Of a stretch of DNA of 64,000 nucleotides, positions 13,849 to 27,914 are shown one piece after another. The DNA is taken from the NCBI RefSeq assembly GCF_002775205.1, contig NC_036456.1, positions 21,820,968-21,884,967 of the forward strand, given 5' to 3'. Each line of letters opens with the position of its first letter. Positions within the stretch are counted from its first letter, which is position 1. Both the position numbers and the translations under genes were made by a program. The notes beneath the pieces are model-generated. The model was not told where the DNA came from, made no database searches, and was given only the letters and a program-made list of their open reading frames with translations. This DNA comes from Xiphophorus maculatus (taxonomy: Eukaryota > Chordata > Actinopteri > Cyprinodontiformes > Poeciliidae).

Positions 13849-14545
13849 ACACTGGCCCGCGCTCCCTCTACGGAGTTTTGGAAGCTTTTCGGATTTGAAC
13901 CGACAACCGGAGAGACATGTGACGTCACACCGGTGTACAGGTGCTGGGAGGCGCATGCGTGTCTGCGGTGCCCTGAGGGTTCGGGTTCGGGCCTGGCCCG
14001 GCAGCCGACCGGGCCTCCGCGGCCTTAAAGGGGCAGTGCGCCCCCTGCAGGACGGATCCTGCTGTAAAATAGAACCAGTTTCTTCTGCATGAAGCCGTAA
14101 AGAGACTCTGTGAATGTCGACGTCAGAATGTCGTGCTTCTGTTGTTGATATTTCCATGTAAGCAGCTCTATATTTGAGGAGTTCCATGTTTGTAACATAT
14201 CTCTATTTTTCTAGACGGACTGTCTACCTCTCAGTGTCGCAGTTTTACAAGCAGGGTGTGAATATTTTAGAGATGTTCCTCTGGCACATGAACGTGAAAC
14301 ACGATGTCACTTTTTCTATGAAACGACTGTACGCATTCCGCGGACTCTGACCGAACCCGTGTGTGCAGGTCCGGCTGCACCGATGCATTGTGGGATATGT
14401 TGTCCTGTGTTCTGTGGTGTGAGAGCTGAAGCACACCGGCTCAGTGAGAGCTGAGCGCTGAGTAGCACACATGGCTGTGCGAGTTTACTGTTCCCTCATT
14501 CTGCATGGAGGCTGCTGTCGCTGTTAATAAACAAAACAAAACGGA
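13849..14545 (+). other. egr4: egr4 3' UTR with poly(A) signal
   Basis: An AATAAA at 14526-14531 follows the stop codon by about 680 bp, giving a plausible 3' end near 14545. I see no further coding exon. Several short T-rich stretches are present but no clean AUUUA cluster. Confidence 0.55.
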
Positions 14546-14758
14546 TCGACTGAGTCCGGCTGGTTCCTCTGCACCCAAACACCAACAGAACATTTCACAC
14601 ATTCAGTCATGTTAGGGAGTAGAAAAGTATTTCAGATCATTTTTAATATCCAGACGTTTCCATTAACCAACACAGAGCCCTGAGGGACTCCGTCTAAAGC
14701 TCTACAGTACAGATCTGCATTCAAAGATGCTTTATGGTGCAGAAAGGAGGTCGTAGCC

Positions 14759-15243
14759 TTAAAGCTGCAGTACGACTTTTATTTTAAAGGTTTTTGTACA
14801 TATTTGTTTAATCTGACACCATTTTGTAACAATTTGTTATGAGACAGATAATCAGTGAAAAGATCCCTCTGCCTGATTGTCTGAAGAAATGGACGGTCAA
14901 AATCAACCAATCAGAGCCAGGAGGAGGGACTCAGCGCTGTCAATCAACCTCATGTACTTGCTGCTAACTGTGCTAAAGGCATAGAAACAACTTACCGTTA
15001 CAGGAAAACCATTTATCCAATGTCATTGGATCAGATCAGAAGCTGCAGGAAGATCAGGTGTTGAGGGTGATTGACAGCGCTAAGACCCGCCTCCTGGCTC
15101 TGATTGGTTCTTTCCAGTTAGCATTGGCAGAAGGCAGAGGAGATCCATCTTTTCACAGATTGTCTCAAAACATGGAGACTGTTTCACCAAAAATGTAAAA
15201 AAATAAAATAAAAATTTATAAAAGTTACACACTGCAGCTTTAA
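14759..15243. mobile_element. Non-autonomous DNA transposon (MITE) with terminal inverted repeats
   Basis: The left end TTAAAGCTGCAGTacgactt is the inverse of the right end aagttacacACTGCAGCTTTAA. The inside is also partly self-complementary: agcgctgtcaatc near 14934 pairs with gattgacagcgct near 15070, and the phrases on Ttagagccaggagg type are inverted. No coding capacity is seen. The element is bounded by TTAA on both sides, which could be target-site duplication or part of the TIR. I cannot assign the family. Confidence 0.65.
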
Positions 15244-16340
15244 CTAACGGAGAAAAAATCTTTTCACAACAATCTGGCAATGTGTGAAAATATCACAACT
15301 CCGTTGATAATTCATGATTCAACTGTGATTAAACCACATTTTCTGGTGCAAATGTGGACCAGAAAATCAGGTTTTATTTCACTCATAAGACCTGATTATG
15401 ACCAGATTGGTCAAATAAGGAAATCAGTCTAACTGAAACACAAAGTCGGCAAATAAGCTAAAATAAATCTTTAAAATATGTGGATTAACAAAAAATAATC
15501 TAATTTGGGTCTCATTGCCTGTTGTTTGAACATAAACTTATTCTGAAGAGAACTGTGAACTTTATTTATGCTAAACCTTCCCTGAGGTTTTAACATAAAT
15601 CATTTCATTCAAGATAGAAATTAGATTAAGTCAATTTCAGTGAAAAAAATCTGTGAAAATTTGTTATATTTTAAGGTAAACATCAGAAATTAGGAAAAAA
15701 ACTTGAACATTTCTGAGTTTCAAAAGTCTAAAATGTTCTTATTTCCAAGTTTTCAATAAACTTTCTCAGATTAATCTCAGGATTGTCAGAAATGTTCTCC
15801 TTTATTTCCTGTCCATGTTGGTCCTGATTCACTGCATTTTAATATGAATCTCGCTGCTGATCATCACCTTCAACCAGAACAGACAGGAACGATGGAGGCT
15901 CAGCAAAGAGTGGGCCGCCGGTTGCCATGGTGATCCCGCCATTTCTGGGAACAAAACTATAAGTCGTAATTTATTTTAAGTTGGAGATTAAACCGGTTAA
16001 AACAACAACAAGAACCCAGAGCTGAAATATAAGGAGAGTCTGAGTGAAAGATCCAGAAATGAGGATCAAAGGAGTAAAAATGTAAATATTTCTGAATATT
16101 TCAGGATCGACGAGAGAAACATTTAAAACAGCTGCGGTCGTTTTCATCAGAGAACCTCCGTCTACAGGCTGCTGTTGCCTAGCAACAAACGATTCCATTA
16201 ACAGTTCGTCAGGCGGTATGAACTGCGAAGGCCGAGTTTCCATGGTAACAACGTTTCACCCACGTCGCCGCTGAGTTTTAGGTATTTTGTTGTTTTCTCA
16301 GGTGAGGAAAGAGATTTAGAAACCTTCATCACTGCAGCGC

Positions 16341-16417
<77 letters not shown>
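16341..16417. repeat. (TGA)n trinucleotide microsatellite
   Basis: About 25 uninterrupted TGA/GAT units. The apparent poly-Met or poly-His open frames over it are artefacts of the repeat. Confidence 0.95.
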
Positions 16418-16418
<1 letters not shown>

Positions 16419-17439
16419 GAGCGACTCTGGTCAGGCTGAGCTGTTTTTCTGTTCATGGACGTCTGACGCCACCCTGTGGCCAAATACTGGAACTGCAACT
16501 CTTCCACAGTTTAAAATATAACTATATCTTTGAGTCCACTGAGCTAATGAAGCTGATGCTAAAGGTCAGAGGTCACAGCATCATTTAGAGTAGATAAGCA
16601 CAAATAAATATAACAAATAAAATAAATTTTCTCATGTTGCTCCAGTTAACAAAACATTCTCAGAGAACAAAATTTGCCATAAATGTTTTAAAAATTCTCC
16701 CTTTTCTTCCAGTTTTTTCAATATTTGCTGTTTAAAATAGAGGATTTTGTGCATGATCTGGCTTTAAAGCAGTTAAAATTAAACATTTTAAAATCTAAAA
16801 CATTCAGCCTCGTCATCAAAAATGTAAAAATGAGTGAACTGATTAAAAACAATGTTTCTCAAAGACAGTAGGAAGAATTTCAATATTTCTCCAAAATCCA
16901 AAACATTAAAATCAGTTAAGGAGTAAGGCTTTGATCTCCTCTCTTTCATGCATCTTTAAATATCATCCATCAGAAGCTCTGGTCAGGGATTATTTCACTT
17001 TTATTTTATCAGTATATTTAGTAGAGATTCCACCGTTCAAAACGAAACTGTTGTTAAAACGAACAAAATGAGACGAATCCATACAAAATATGAACTGAAA
17101 ATATATTTTTAGAAAACTGAGACGAGTCTAAATGAGTTTCAAAACTTTCCTCTGAATTAATCTAAAGCAGCAGCTCATGTTAGTCTATTATTCTGAGTAG
17201 AAGGAAATACATTTTTCCAACTGAAGGAATGATAAATAAAAACCTGAAACAGCTTTAATTTTCATATGAAAACCAACTGCTGATGTTTTTATAATAATTT
17301 TAAAGGCTGTACCATCTAGATAAAGATGGAGACATAAATCAGGAACTTTCTGACTCCTCAGTAACATAAAAAGCAGAAGACCCAACACAGCGCCCTGAGG
17401 GACGCCATCTAATCTCTACAGTACAGATCTAACTATGCC

Positions 17440-17660
17440 ACTTTAAATTCCTGCTCTTTCCGAAGCTCCGCCTCCAGGAAGTCATCCCAACATGGCTCCT
17501 CCATCAACCCTGTAGCAACGGCTTTACCAGCGCTGCTCTGAGCTCAGCTAGCAGGGTTTGCTAACTGCTGCTGGCTAGTCTGAAGGAGCTGAAAGTGGGA
17601 GGAGCTGCGTCTCGAAGGCGGAGCTAGGTCCGACCAAGACATTGTGTACAGCTGAATGGT
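17440..17660. repeat. Dispersed repeat, inverted partner of 20425-20620
   Basis: The segment containing ggaagtcatcccaacatggc, then ggctagtctgaaggagctga and ggcggagctaggtcc, reappears reverse-complemented about 3 kb downstream (gccatgttgggatgacttcc, tcagctccttcagactagcc, ggacctagccccgcc). It is a moderately diverged copy of a non-coding dispersed element, probably a MITE. Confidence 0.7.
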
Positions 17661-18447
17661 TGCCATGGAAACTGAAGGATTTCTTAAACATGGATGAAGG
17701 AATCAAATCAAAACTCCAGGTTTGTTTTCAATAAGGAAATAATATTACACCATGATGTGAAGCTTAAGTTGATTTTATTTGATATTTAGTCAAAACCAAC
17801 TATTTTGAGAAAAAAAGCAATAAATTGATTTGATAAACATACTGTGAATATTTTTAACATGTCGGCGCTCAGAGCCTGTTTGCTTTTTGTGTGAACAGAA
17901 AATGTGACTCATGTCATGACAGGCAGGTTATTAATAAACTTTTTTAATGAGATCCAGATGTTCAAACCTCTTCTCCTCTTCATCACAGGATGATCGTTGC
18001 TGCTGCTGCTCATCTTCAGCTGACGTGGTTTACTTCCTGCTGCTGCAGAACCAGGCTGAGGTTTACAGGTTCTGAGATTTCTTTATGTTTTGAGTCTCTT
18101 CTTCAGATAAACCTGATTTATTTAGGCTCATTTCAGTCAGTTTTCATGGATAACAGAGAAGTGAATACAGCAGATAAAAATGGAAAATCCTGGAAAAAGT
18201 GAGAGTTTTAACAAACTCATTGCACAAAACTTCACTCCTGAAGAAACAAAGTTTGTTTAAACTTAAAAATGAATTTTTGGATGTGATTCTAAAGCCAATT
18301 TTCTGAACACAATAATTCTTCACTCAGTAAAACTTCAAGAAGTCAGACAGTCATCTGACTTTTATCCAGCTGGAAACATCTGGGAAGAGATTTTATTATT
18401 ATTAAAACAATAATTACAAAACAAATTGACATAAAATTAGGAGACAA

Positions 18448-18448
<1 letters not shown>

Positions 18449-18507
<59 letters not shown>
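18449..18507. repeat. (ATT)n trinucleotide microsatellite
   Basis: About 19 uninterrupted ATT units, followed by a degenerate acaacaaca run. Confidence 0.95.
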
Positions 18508-20424
18508 TACAACAACAACATTAATGATAATAATAAAACCGGGAAAAACACTGAAAACGCTGAAACAAGCCTGATTTATCAGAAGTGACACGTCACGCGG
18601 CTCCTACGTCATCAGGAGCACGCGGCGGCTGCTCGCTGTGACGGTGCGCGCGGGGCGGTGGTGCATCCGGTTCTGTTTTGATCCATCCTGCAGCTCCGAG
18701 AGCCGCTGCCGGTACCGGACGGTCCGAAAAGCCCAAACGACCAAGAGCAGGAAACCATGGCAACGGGTTCGGTAGAAAAGGAGGCGAGGAGGGAGTGACG
18801 CAGCGACGGACCAGCAGCTGATCAATAATCAGAGGTATCGATTGCTGTTAACTTGGGGGATCAGTTCCCAACTTTAATGTCCCTGAGGGGAGAAAGTTTC
18901 TGTAAATTAACTTCATGTTCCAGTCAATCAATCAGTGATCAATCAATCGATCAATCAGCTGAAGATTTTCATCCAAACTTTGAGTCATTTCAGTTTAAAT
19001 CTCATTAAATTAACTATAGATATAAATATTGCAATAAAATGTTATGTTGTAACTAAAAAGATAATAATCATCCATATTTAACTGAGTAATTTGTTTATTA
19101 AAGCTGAAATTTGCCTGAAATCCTGGAATTAAGTTGAAATGATTCTGAGGAAAATGAAGTTTTATGGATCCGTTTATAAAATTACAGCGAAAAATTAACA
19201 ATTATTTAGATTATTGTCATAAGAGTCACATTTTCACCATGTTACTAATTTATTTAAACTCACATTTATTGCAAACTGTGAATTTATTTTCATGATTTCA
19301 AATTAAATATTTAGAATCAAAGTTAATATTTACCTAAACTAAACATTTAGTTAACAAACCAAATACTTCGCACCAAACTTGATATTTGTTTAGCAAACTA
19401 AATATTTATCTAAATTTATAGCACCAAGCCAGATATTTAGCTTTAAACTAGATATAAATTTAAAACTAAACATTTAAAGCTAAATATTCTTCTACCTCGG
19501 TTTCTCTAGGTTGGTGTTTAGTTTGTAACGTCGACATTTATGAATCACTAAGTTGGTGAAAATATCACGTAGAAAAATTAATAATCATTTTGTCTTTATG
19601 ACGAACTAAATAACCCAAAATATTGCTGTTAATTTTTGACTGAGCAACAAACTCCCTGTAGTTCGACCCTCAGATGGAGCCATTTAGTTCTGGACCTCAT
19701 GCCGACCGGTTGGTGGTGGAAATGAGAAATTTACTGGATCCAGATCCAGTCTGAGGTTCTGGATCAGTGGTGACATCATGACGGTACTGAAGAATCTACA
19801 GAAACCCAGTGGACCGGCTACAGGGTACTGGGAAATATAGCATCTAGTCGGAGCCCTCTGGGGATTCTGGGAGCTTCTGCTCAGACAGAACCGGACAGAA
19901 CCACACAGAACCGGACAGAACCGCACAGAATACGGGTCAACCGTATAAGAATGAATGGAGGTGGAATAGATGTTTCCTCCAGGCTCTTTAGAAGGTAAAA
20001 TGGTGCCGTTTATATTTAATTTATTCATTTTATTCAAATCATTGCATTAATAAACAACTGAATATGGCAAGACCATTCGAGCAATAATAAACCCAGAAAT
20101 AAACACGAAGAAACACGAAATACAACTCAAACATCTGTTGATCAGGACAGAAATACAATCATAGAGTTATCCATAAACTTTTATAATTACTAAAAATAGA
20201 CCAGAATTTTGATCTGGACCTGAAAATATAGAAAGATTTACATAAAAATGTAGGAAATATTGGCCACAAAAATCAAACTGCTTTTTGTGGTTTATTGATC
20301 AATGTAAGAACGAAAAAAAATAATAATAATAATTATCAAAAATATTTCAGCATTTTAATTATTTATATATTTTTTAGTATATCTTGCCTGTAATTTTAAC
20401 TATTTTGTCCCAAGTGTGTGAAAC

Positions 20425-20620
20425 GGCAGGGTGGACCTAGCCCCGCCTTCGAGACGGAGCTCCTCCCCCACTCAGCTCCTTCAGACTAGCCAGCAGCAAT
20501 TAGCAAACACCTGGTGGAGCTGCTGAGCTACTGCAGTGAAACGCTGCTAAAAGGAGCCATGTTGGGATGACTTCCTGAAGGCGGAGCTTCAGACAGAGCT
20601 GGAGTTTTTAAAGAGACAGA
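20425..20620. repeat. Dispersed repeat, inverted partner of 17440-17660
   Basis: Reverse-complement copy of the element described at 17440. The two arms could in principle pair across about 3 kb. Confidence 0.7.
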
Positions 20621-21149
20621 GGCATCAAATTACAAAGTCAAATTTCTTTTAAGTAATATTTTATATATATATAGATATTTATAAGAACTGAAGGTAACAA
20701 ATTTCTATAAAATGTCACTCTGTGCCTGGAAAACACATAAAAAACATAATTTCTGGGACAGCTGTAATAATTATAGCAAATAAAAGCATTAAACTCATTT
20801 TGTAGAGAATCTTTAAATTAAGAATGATGATGTTTTTAATTTTCTAATGTAAGGAAACTTTAAAATGACCCAAAATGTGTAGAAATACAGAGTGACAGTG
20901 AATAAAAGTGAGTCTGTGATGAGCTGGAGGGATGTGGCGGCTCAGCCTCCAGCCCAGACGTCCTTTATTCCTGCTCATCCATGCGTGCTGACGCCGCTCC
21001 GCCGCGCCGTGATCCCGGCAGGAACCCACTCCCACTCAGGCCTCACAACCTCCAGCATCCTCTCTGATCCGTCAGTAATCAATACCAGCAGCTCGGAGTG
21101 CCTGACCCAGTTTTCCTCCGGCTCCAGGTCCCGCTGCTCCTCGGTGATC

Positions 21150-24100
21150 ATGTCTTCTTCCTCCTCCTCCTCTTCCTCGCCGCTGCCCTACTTCTGCCCC
21201 CGCTGCGGCGACCGGAGCCGCTTCCCGTCCGTGGCTGAGCTCCGGGCTCACCTGGTCAGCAGACACACCTACGAGACCCTGCTGGTGCTGTCGCAGGTGA
21301 GTCCGCCGCTGCCGCGTTAATAAATTCAACCTAAAACTGGAAAAAATGGGTTATTATACACTGTAAAACAAAACAAGTGGAGCTTACTGTAAGAAAATGT
21401 AAGTAAACTCTTTGCTTCAGAACTTAAAACTGTCACAACAAATCAATTAAATGTGTGATAAATTAACATTTGTTAATGTTGAATTTGCATGATTTATAAT
21501 TTTTCTCTCTTCTCTCTTTAAGTACATTTTCAAACTGAAAGTTTAGAAAAACAGCCAAGTAAATTAGCCTTAAACACTAATAGTGTCGCTGCAATAAGCA
21601 TATTTTTATATTTTCTCTCTAAACCAAAAACTGGATGAATAAATGCTTTTTATTTTTACTGGAGTAAAAATATTTTGAACTAGTTTCTCTTACTTGAGTA
21701 TAAATGTGGAGAACTTTGATCTTCTGGCCTTATTTTTATTCATGTTTTCAGTATTTTATGATATTTCTGATGTTGTTTACAGAGAAACTGTTTAAGAGAG
21801 ATTTAGTCTGAAGGGTCAGGGATTCTACATTTGTAGAACATGTTTTTATTGTTTAGTTAGTTTAAACTCGTCATTTAGCCGTAATTTGTGGTTCTGGTCC
21901 AGGCCCGGCTCAGGCGTTCTGGACCTGCTCTCCTGCCTCTTCCTGGACCAGCAGCGACCCAAAGCGAAGCGTCTCCTCTGAACATGGAGGCCCAGGGTTT
22001 CCCCCTGCCGCTGGCCTGCCTGGACCTCGCCTCCTCCTCGGCCTCCGTCCAGCTGCTCCGGGGAATCTTCGGCCCACCGGACCGGGCCCGGTCCGGGCAG
22101 GAGCCCTGCACCGCTCTGGCCCGGCCCGGCTCTCTGGTTCCGGGGGCTTCTGGCGTCCTGGACCTCAGGCTGACGGTGGACATCGGCCTGGAGGAGCGGC
22201 TGGGACTTGGACTGGACCGGAAAATCGCCCGGACGTTTGCAGAGGTGGAGGAGAAGGTGAACCGGCGCGTCGGGCGGCTGAGGGCGGAGCTACAGAGGAG
22301 GGAGGCGGAGCTTGAGAGGAAGAGGAGAGAGAGGGAGAAACTGTGGAGGGAGAAGAAGGAGGTGGAGGAGAAGGCGGCGTACCTGTCCAGACAGGTGGGT
22401 GGAGGCTTTTTGTTTTAAATAAAGTTATTGGTGAAAATAACGAGAGACAGGAAACAAAACTGCTGCTTAAACATTCTAAATTCCTTTCAAAATAAAATCG
22501 AGAATAAAATTGTCTAACTGCAGAGGATGAACTTTATTCAACTGAAAGTTAAAAACGATAAACCAGCACTTAAAATGTATCCAGAAAAAAATATTTATAG
22601 GGCAATAAACATGCTAAACATTTTCAAAGTTAGCAAAAACTCTAAGGCGGTACGCTAACAGTTAGCTCTGCTGTTAGCGGATTAGTTCCTGTTAAAATCA
22701 TTCAGGCATTAAATTAATTATGTAATCTTTTTTTCTAAACCATATTTGGTTCCTGTTCAGTTAATATTGTAGTTTTCTGCTTGCAGGTTTCGGCCGCCAT
22801 GGAGATGATGGAGCGTCTGAAGACCAACCTGGCAGCGAAAGAGGCAGAGCTGAGTGAGCGACAGCAGTCAGTATCCTGCAGGCTTTTCTTTTCTTTTGCT
22901 GGGGTTACGCCTTGTTTGTTTGTTTGTTTGCTTTCCATCTCATCAAAGAGTCTAACAAACTGCTGATGTCTCACTCTGCAGCTTTTCCTGAAAACAGACA
23001 GAATGTAAACAACAGAAGCTAAAAATACCCAGCCTGAGGCTTCAGCTTGAACGCCTCGCTGTGTAAACGTGGGCAGATTGGTTTAATCCAGCAGCTTGAA
23101 TATGCATCATGTGGTTTTAAACAATAAAAGCCCAAAGCGGTTAATGAAGGTCAGGTTATTTCCTGGACTAAAGAGCAGCAAACAGCCGAGTGGCTGTCAT
23201 GGAGGACACGCCATGTTGGGTTTGCATCACTCTGACACGCTTTGCTGCGCGGCTTCCTGTGATGATGGATGCAGGACGACAGCAAGACTCAGCAGCCCTG
23301 AGGCTGCGTCTGAGGTCAAACCAGTGGCTCCAGTTTCCTCCCACTGGCTCCAGTTTCCTCCCAGTGGCTCCAGTTTCCTCCCAGTGGTTTCATTAACATC
23401 AGCTTCACTCATCACTGATTCTTCAAATGTTGCTCTATTCGTGTTACTCAGAGTTGGGTAGTAACTAGTTACAGTTACTTTTGTAACTTTTTGAAAAGAT
23501 GTACTTTTAGGAGTACTTTTACTACGCTGTACTTGAGTAATTTTATTCTGAAGTATTTCTGCTCTTACTTGAGTAAAATTTCTGGATTTTCTACCCACTG
23601 AATGAAAAACAAACCAACCAAAATCCACCAGAATCAGGCCGTTTTTATTAATGTTTCTGAAGTTTCTTATTGATTTTGAAAATAATCTTTTGCCTGGTTT
23701 TGTTATTTTTTTAAACTTATTTGAATTATTATCATTTTGGTCCTTAAAATGCCAAAATTTCCACTTAACTTTATATTTTGGTTTGTCTGGTTATGTAATT
23801 TCTAAATATTGAATGATTGATAATCTGATCAGTTACTCAGTATTTGAGTCGACTTTATAAATACTTTGTTACTCTTTCTTGAGAACGTTTGGAGATTTAA
23901 AATTTAGATTTAAATTTTAAATCTAAAATTTAGATTTAAACTTAGATTTAAATTTAGATTTGGTTGTTATTTTTACGTTTTCCTGAATGTTTTCAGCATT
24001 TTTGACATTTTTGACGTGGTTTCCAGGGAGATGGCGGACATCGAGCTGTTTCTGAGACGGACGGCAGAAAAAGAAGCCGAGGCCAAATCCAGACTGCAGG

Positions 24101-26870
24101 TGACGACGACTGGGAGAGTTTAACACCGTGGTTAGATTAGATTAGATTAGATTAGATTAGATCAGATCAGATCAGATCAGATCAGATCAGATTAGATTAG
24201 ATCAGATTAGATTAGATTAGATTAGATCAGATCAGATCAGATCAGATTAGATTAGATCAGATCAGATTAGATTAGATTAGATTAGATTAGATCAGATCAG
24301 ATTAGATTCGATCAGATCAGATCAGATCAGATCAGATCAGATCAGATTAGATTAGATTAGATCAGATCAGATTAGATTAGATTAGATCAGATCAGATCAG
24401 ATTAGATTAGATTAGATTAGATTAGATTAGATTAGATTAGATTAGATTAGATTAGATTAGATTAGATTAGATTAGATCAGATCAGATCAGATTAGATTAG
24501 AGGTGCTAAATGCTGGGTCTTTTCCTCACCAACATTCACATTCGTCTCTGTATGATGTTCAGATCAGACGACTGAAGAATCTGCTGTTTCTGTTTTTGTA
24601 GTTATTAGAGCTGCAGCTAATAATTATTTTAGAAATCGATTAATCAGACGATAAATATCGGCCCACTCTGCAGATTTCTCATTTAACCACTTCAGCTCAT
24701 TTTGTGTTATTTTAAAATTACATTAAAAAATGCAGTAAATATTCGATAAGTATTTGTTCAAGTTTAATAACATGGAACATTTTTTTACAAGCTCCAGGAT
24801 TTTGTGATTATTTTTGTAATATTTTACAATAAAAATCACTTAATTTTATTTTGCTAATTTTGCGATATTTGCATGACAGTAAATTTGACTCTGCTTGCCA
24901 TATTGATCACAGACTTTAACTTGACATCAAGTCAGGCAGCAGCGTGTGGAAGTAGGAAATATCGCCCCCTGCAGGTGGGAGCCAGCATCACTTAAACACA
25001 AAGTTTAACCGTTTTTATTTCTTTTACTAAACTCATGAAAAAATGTGACGTTCTGTTGATTCTGAGTGGATTTCTGTGAAAACTGATTGATGCATAATGA
25101 AAGCTGCTTTGATTTTATTGATAAAATAATATTTAAGCTTATTAAAGATTTTATTTAAGCGTCCTTCTGAATACTATGGGCCACATAAAAAGATATGGTG
25201 GGCCAGATTTGGCCCCCGGACCTTGAGTTTGTAGTAGTAAGATGGTTTCCACTGAGCGGTTTAATGTATATTAAGGCTTATTTCTAATTTAAAATAAGCA
25301 ATTATTAGATGTTTTTAGAGGTCTGAAGTATTTGTGGATTCTAGTCGTTGACAGGAGCTTCTGGTCCCGAATCCCAGCGAATACTGGGTGACAAATGTCT
25401 GAAATCTTTTTACAGTGTTGTTTTTTTTTTGTTTATTTGAAAGGAAAATAACTTGGAGGAACTTGTAAGGTTTGTTTTGCACCTTTAAGGTTAAATAATT
25501 TCAGATAAGAAACAGATAAAGTGCATTAAAACCCTGAAATTAGCAGAAGATTCCCTTCAGTCGTCTGTGTTCATGGCAGGTTTTCATCGAGACGCTGCTG
25601 GAGCGAGCGGACCGAGCAGAACGGCAGCTGCTGCTGCTCAGCGACAACCACGTCACACACAGCAGGTTCCAGTACAGCGAGCTGTACTCACCCTCAGAGC
25701 TCTACTCACCCGAACCCGGACGGGCCGGACGCAGCCTGGACGGCAGCGCCGATGACATCATCACCAACAAGATGCAGGAAAGCCTCGGCAACAGGGTGGG
25801 AGACGCTAAAAGTTCTGGTTTTACTGGGACCACACAGAAAATACACTGAAAAAACACCAAATATTTACAATCATCTTTAGTGCAAATATCTTAATAAACC
25901 TGAAATAAGACAAACTAACTTACTGGTCACTTTTCAGCAAGATGTAAGAGTTTGTTTTAAATGAATAATTCCTTAATATTGATTAAAATATTGTTCCATT
26001 GGGAGATTATTTCACTTATAACAAGACACTTTTCTCATGTTATAAGTGAAATAATCACCAGTTTTCCATCAATATTAAGGAATTATAGACCTAAAACAAG
26101 TTGCTACATCTTACTGAACATTTACTGCCAAGTTAGTTTTGTCTTATTTAAAGTGGACTAAGATATTTTCACTAGAAACTAGAAATACTTGATAATATCT
26201 TGTGACTTTTTGTGATCTTTCTGCTTCAGAGAAGCTACAGCGTCTCCAGTTCCTACAGACTGGGAGAGCCGACTCACAACCAGTATCATTACAGGTAAAA
26301 TCCTGTCTTTATGTCTTTGACAGAATTTCAGCTAATTTCTTAAAATGGTGAGTTTGTGTTTTTCAGTGGCCTGAGTGATCAGATGCGGACCTTGTCTCTG
26401 GGCTCGGGGGGCTGGGACTGTGAGGGAGGACTGGTCCACTTCCACCCGTCTCACTGCGCCGCACACTGGACTCCACCGGGCAGAGAGGGATTCAGGCGGA
26501 GGGACAGAGTCTGGTACGAGGAAAACCTACAGAAAACTTTCAGAAAACCTTCAGAAAACTTTCAGAAAACCTCCAGAAAACTTTCAGAAGTGTCTCATTG
26601 AGGCAAAGCAGAGCAAGAAAAACAGAAGAAACTGAAAAAGTGAAGATTTTATTATTGATAATGGATTATGATCATTAATTTCCCAAAGCATTCAGACTCC
26701 AAACGTTTCCAGAAACCATTATTGTTTAGTGCTGTAACAACAACGTGGCATTTTAACGGGTGTGCGGACTTCAGGGAATCAGAATGATTTCCTCCTTTTG
26801 TGTTTCCAGGGTCAGTGAGGAAGGATGGGGAAGAACCTGGAGCAAAAGAAACATTCGTCACCATAGCACT

Positions 26871-26901
<31 letters not shown>

Positions 26902-27762
26902 GCCTGTGGAGCAGCGCTGAGATGAGGCGCCTCGTTCTGGCCAGGAAGTACACACCTGGATCAGGTACAGACCCTCCTCTGCCTCCTAATTCCTGTTACA
27001 GGTGTTGTCTCCTCTTATCTGCTCTTCTTCCTCTTCCTGTTGCCTTCATCACCCAGACACGCCCTCCTCCATTGGCTCCACCCCCTCCCGTTGTCATGCC
27101 AACAGGACGCCGGAGGCGGACACCCTGAAGATGAGGGCAGGGCTCTTCTGCATCTTCCCGTATCTGGATGTTCGCTCGCTGCTGCTGGCGGCTGAGGTGT
27201 GCTGTGATTGGCGGTTTGTTGCTAGGCACCCAGCGGTCTGGACTCGCCTCCGACTGGAGAACGCTCGAGTGTCGGCCGAGGTACAGCGGCTTCACTGTCC
27301 TCTACACCTTTTGAAATGATTAATTCAGACCTGTTAATAGAGGATATTCTGATAATTTATCAAAGTAATATCAGTGTGTTGCAAAGAACTGGCTAATTTG
27401 CAGTTAGCTAAGAATTTAGCTAACCGTAGCTAATTATTTAGCTAACTTAAGCTAACTATTTAGCTAACCGTAGCTAATTATTTAGATAACTGCATTCAGG
27501 CTCTTTTCTCTCCCAGATGATGTTTGAAATTCAGACGGTGACTGAATTTCTGAATTTCAGAGTCTGCAGCACCTTTTGTGCTTTTAAATATATATATTTT
27601 TTTCCATTGGTGTCTGGATTAAATCGTTATTTTGTGTGTTTAGTTCTTGCAGACTCTTTCTCAGTGGTGTACTCAAACTCAGTCTGTCATCCTCAACAAC
27701 CTGAAGCCGCGAAGCCGCCGGCCTGACGAGACGCGAGAGGATTATCACAAAAACACTCGGTA

Positions 27763-27823
<61 letters not shown>

Positions 27824-27827
27824 CACA

Positions 27828-27914
<87 letters not shown>

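Larger units (their letters stand above)
14550..21149. other. Intergenic DNA between egr4 and fbxo41, repeats only
   Basis: About 6.6 kb without a recognisable gene. It contains a MITE (14759-15243), a (TGA)n and an (ATT)n microsatellite, and an inverted pair of dispersed repeats near 17440-17650 and 20425-20620. A phrase shared by 14669-14715 and 17387-17430 (ccctgagggac followed by ctacagtacagatct) shows a further dispersed family. The remainder is AT-rich and featureless to me. Confidence 0.6.

Noticed and set aside
16316-16588. Poly-Met and poly-His open frames
   Set aside because: Pure products of the (TGA)n microsatellite.
20892-21149. In-frame extension upstream of fbxo41
   Set aside because: The Met at 21150 puts the zinc finger at the N-terminus as in mammals, and the upstream residues show no family similarity.
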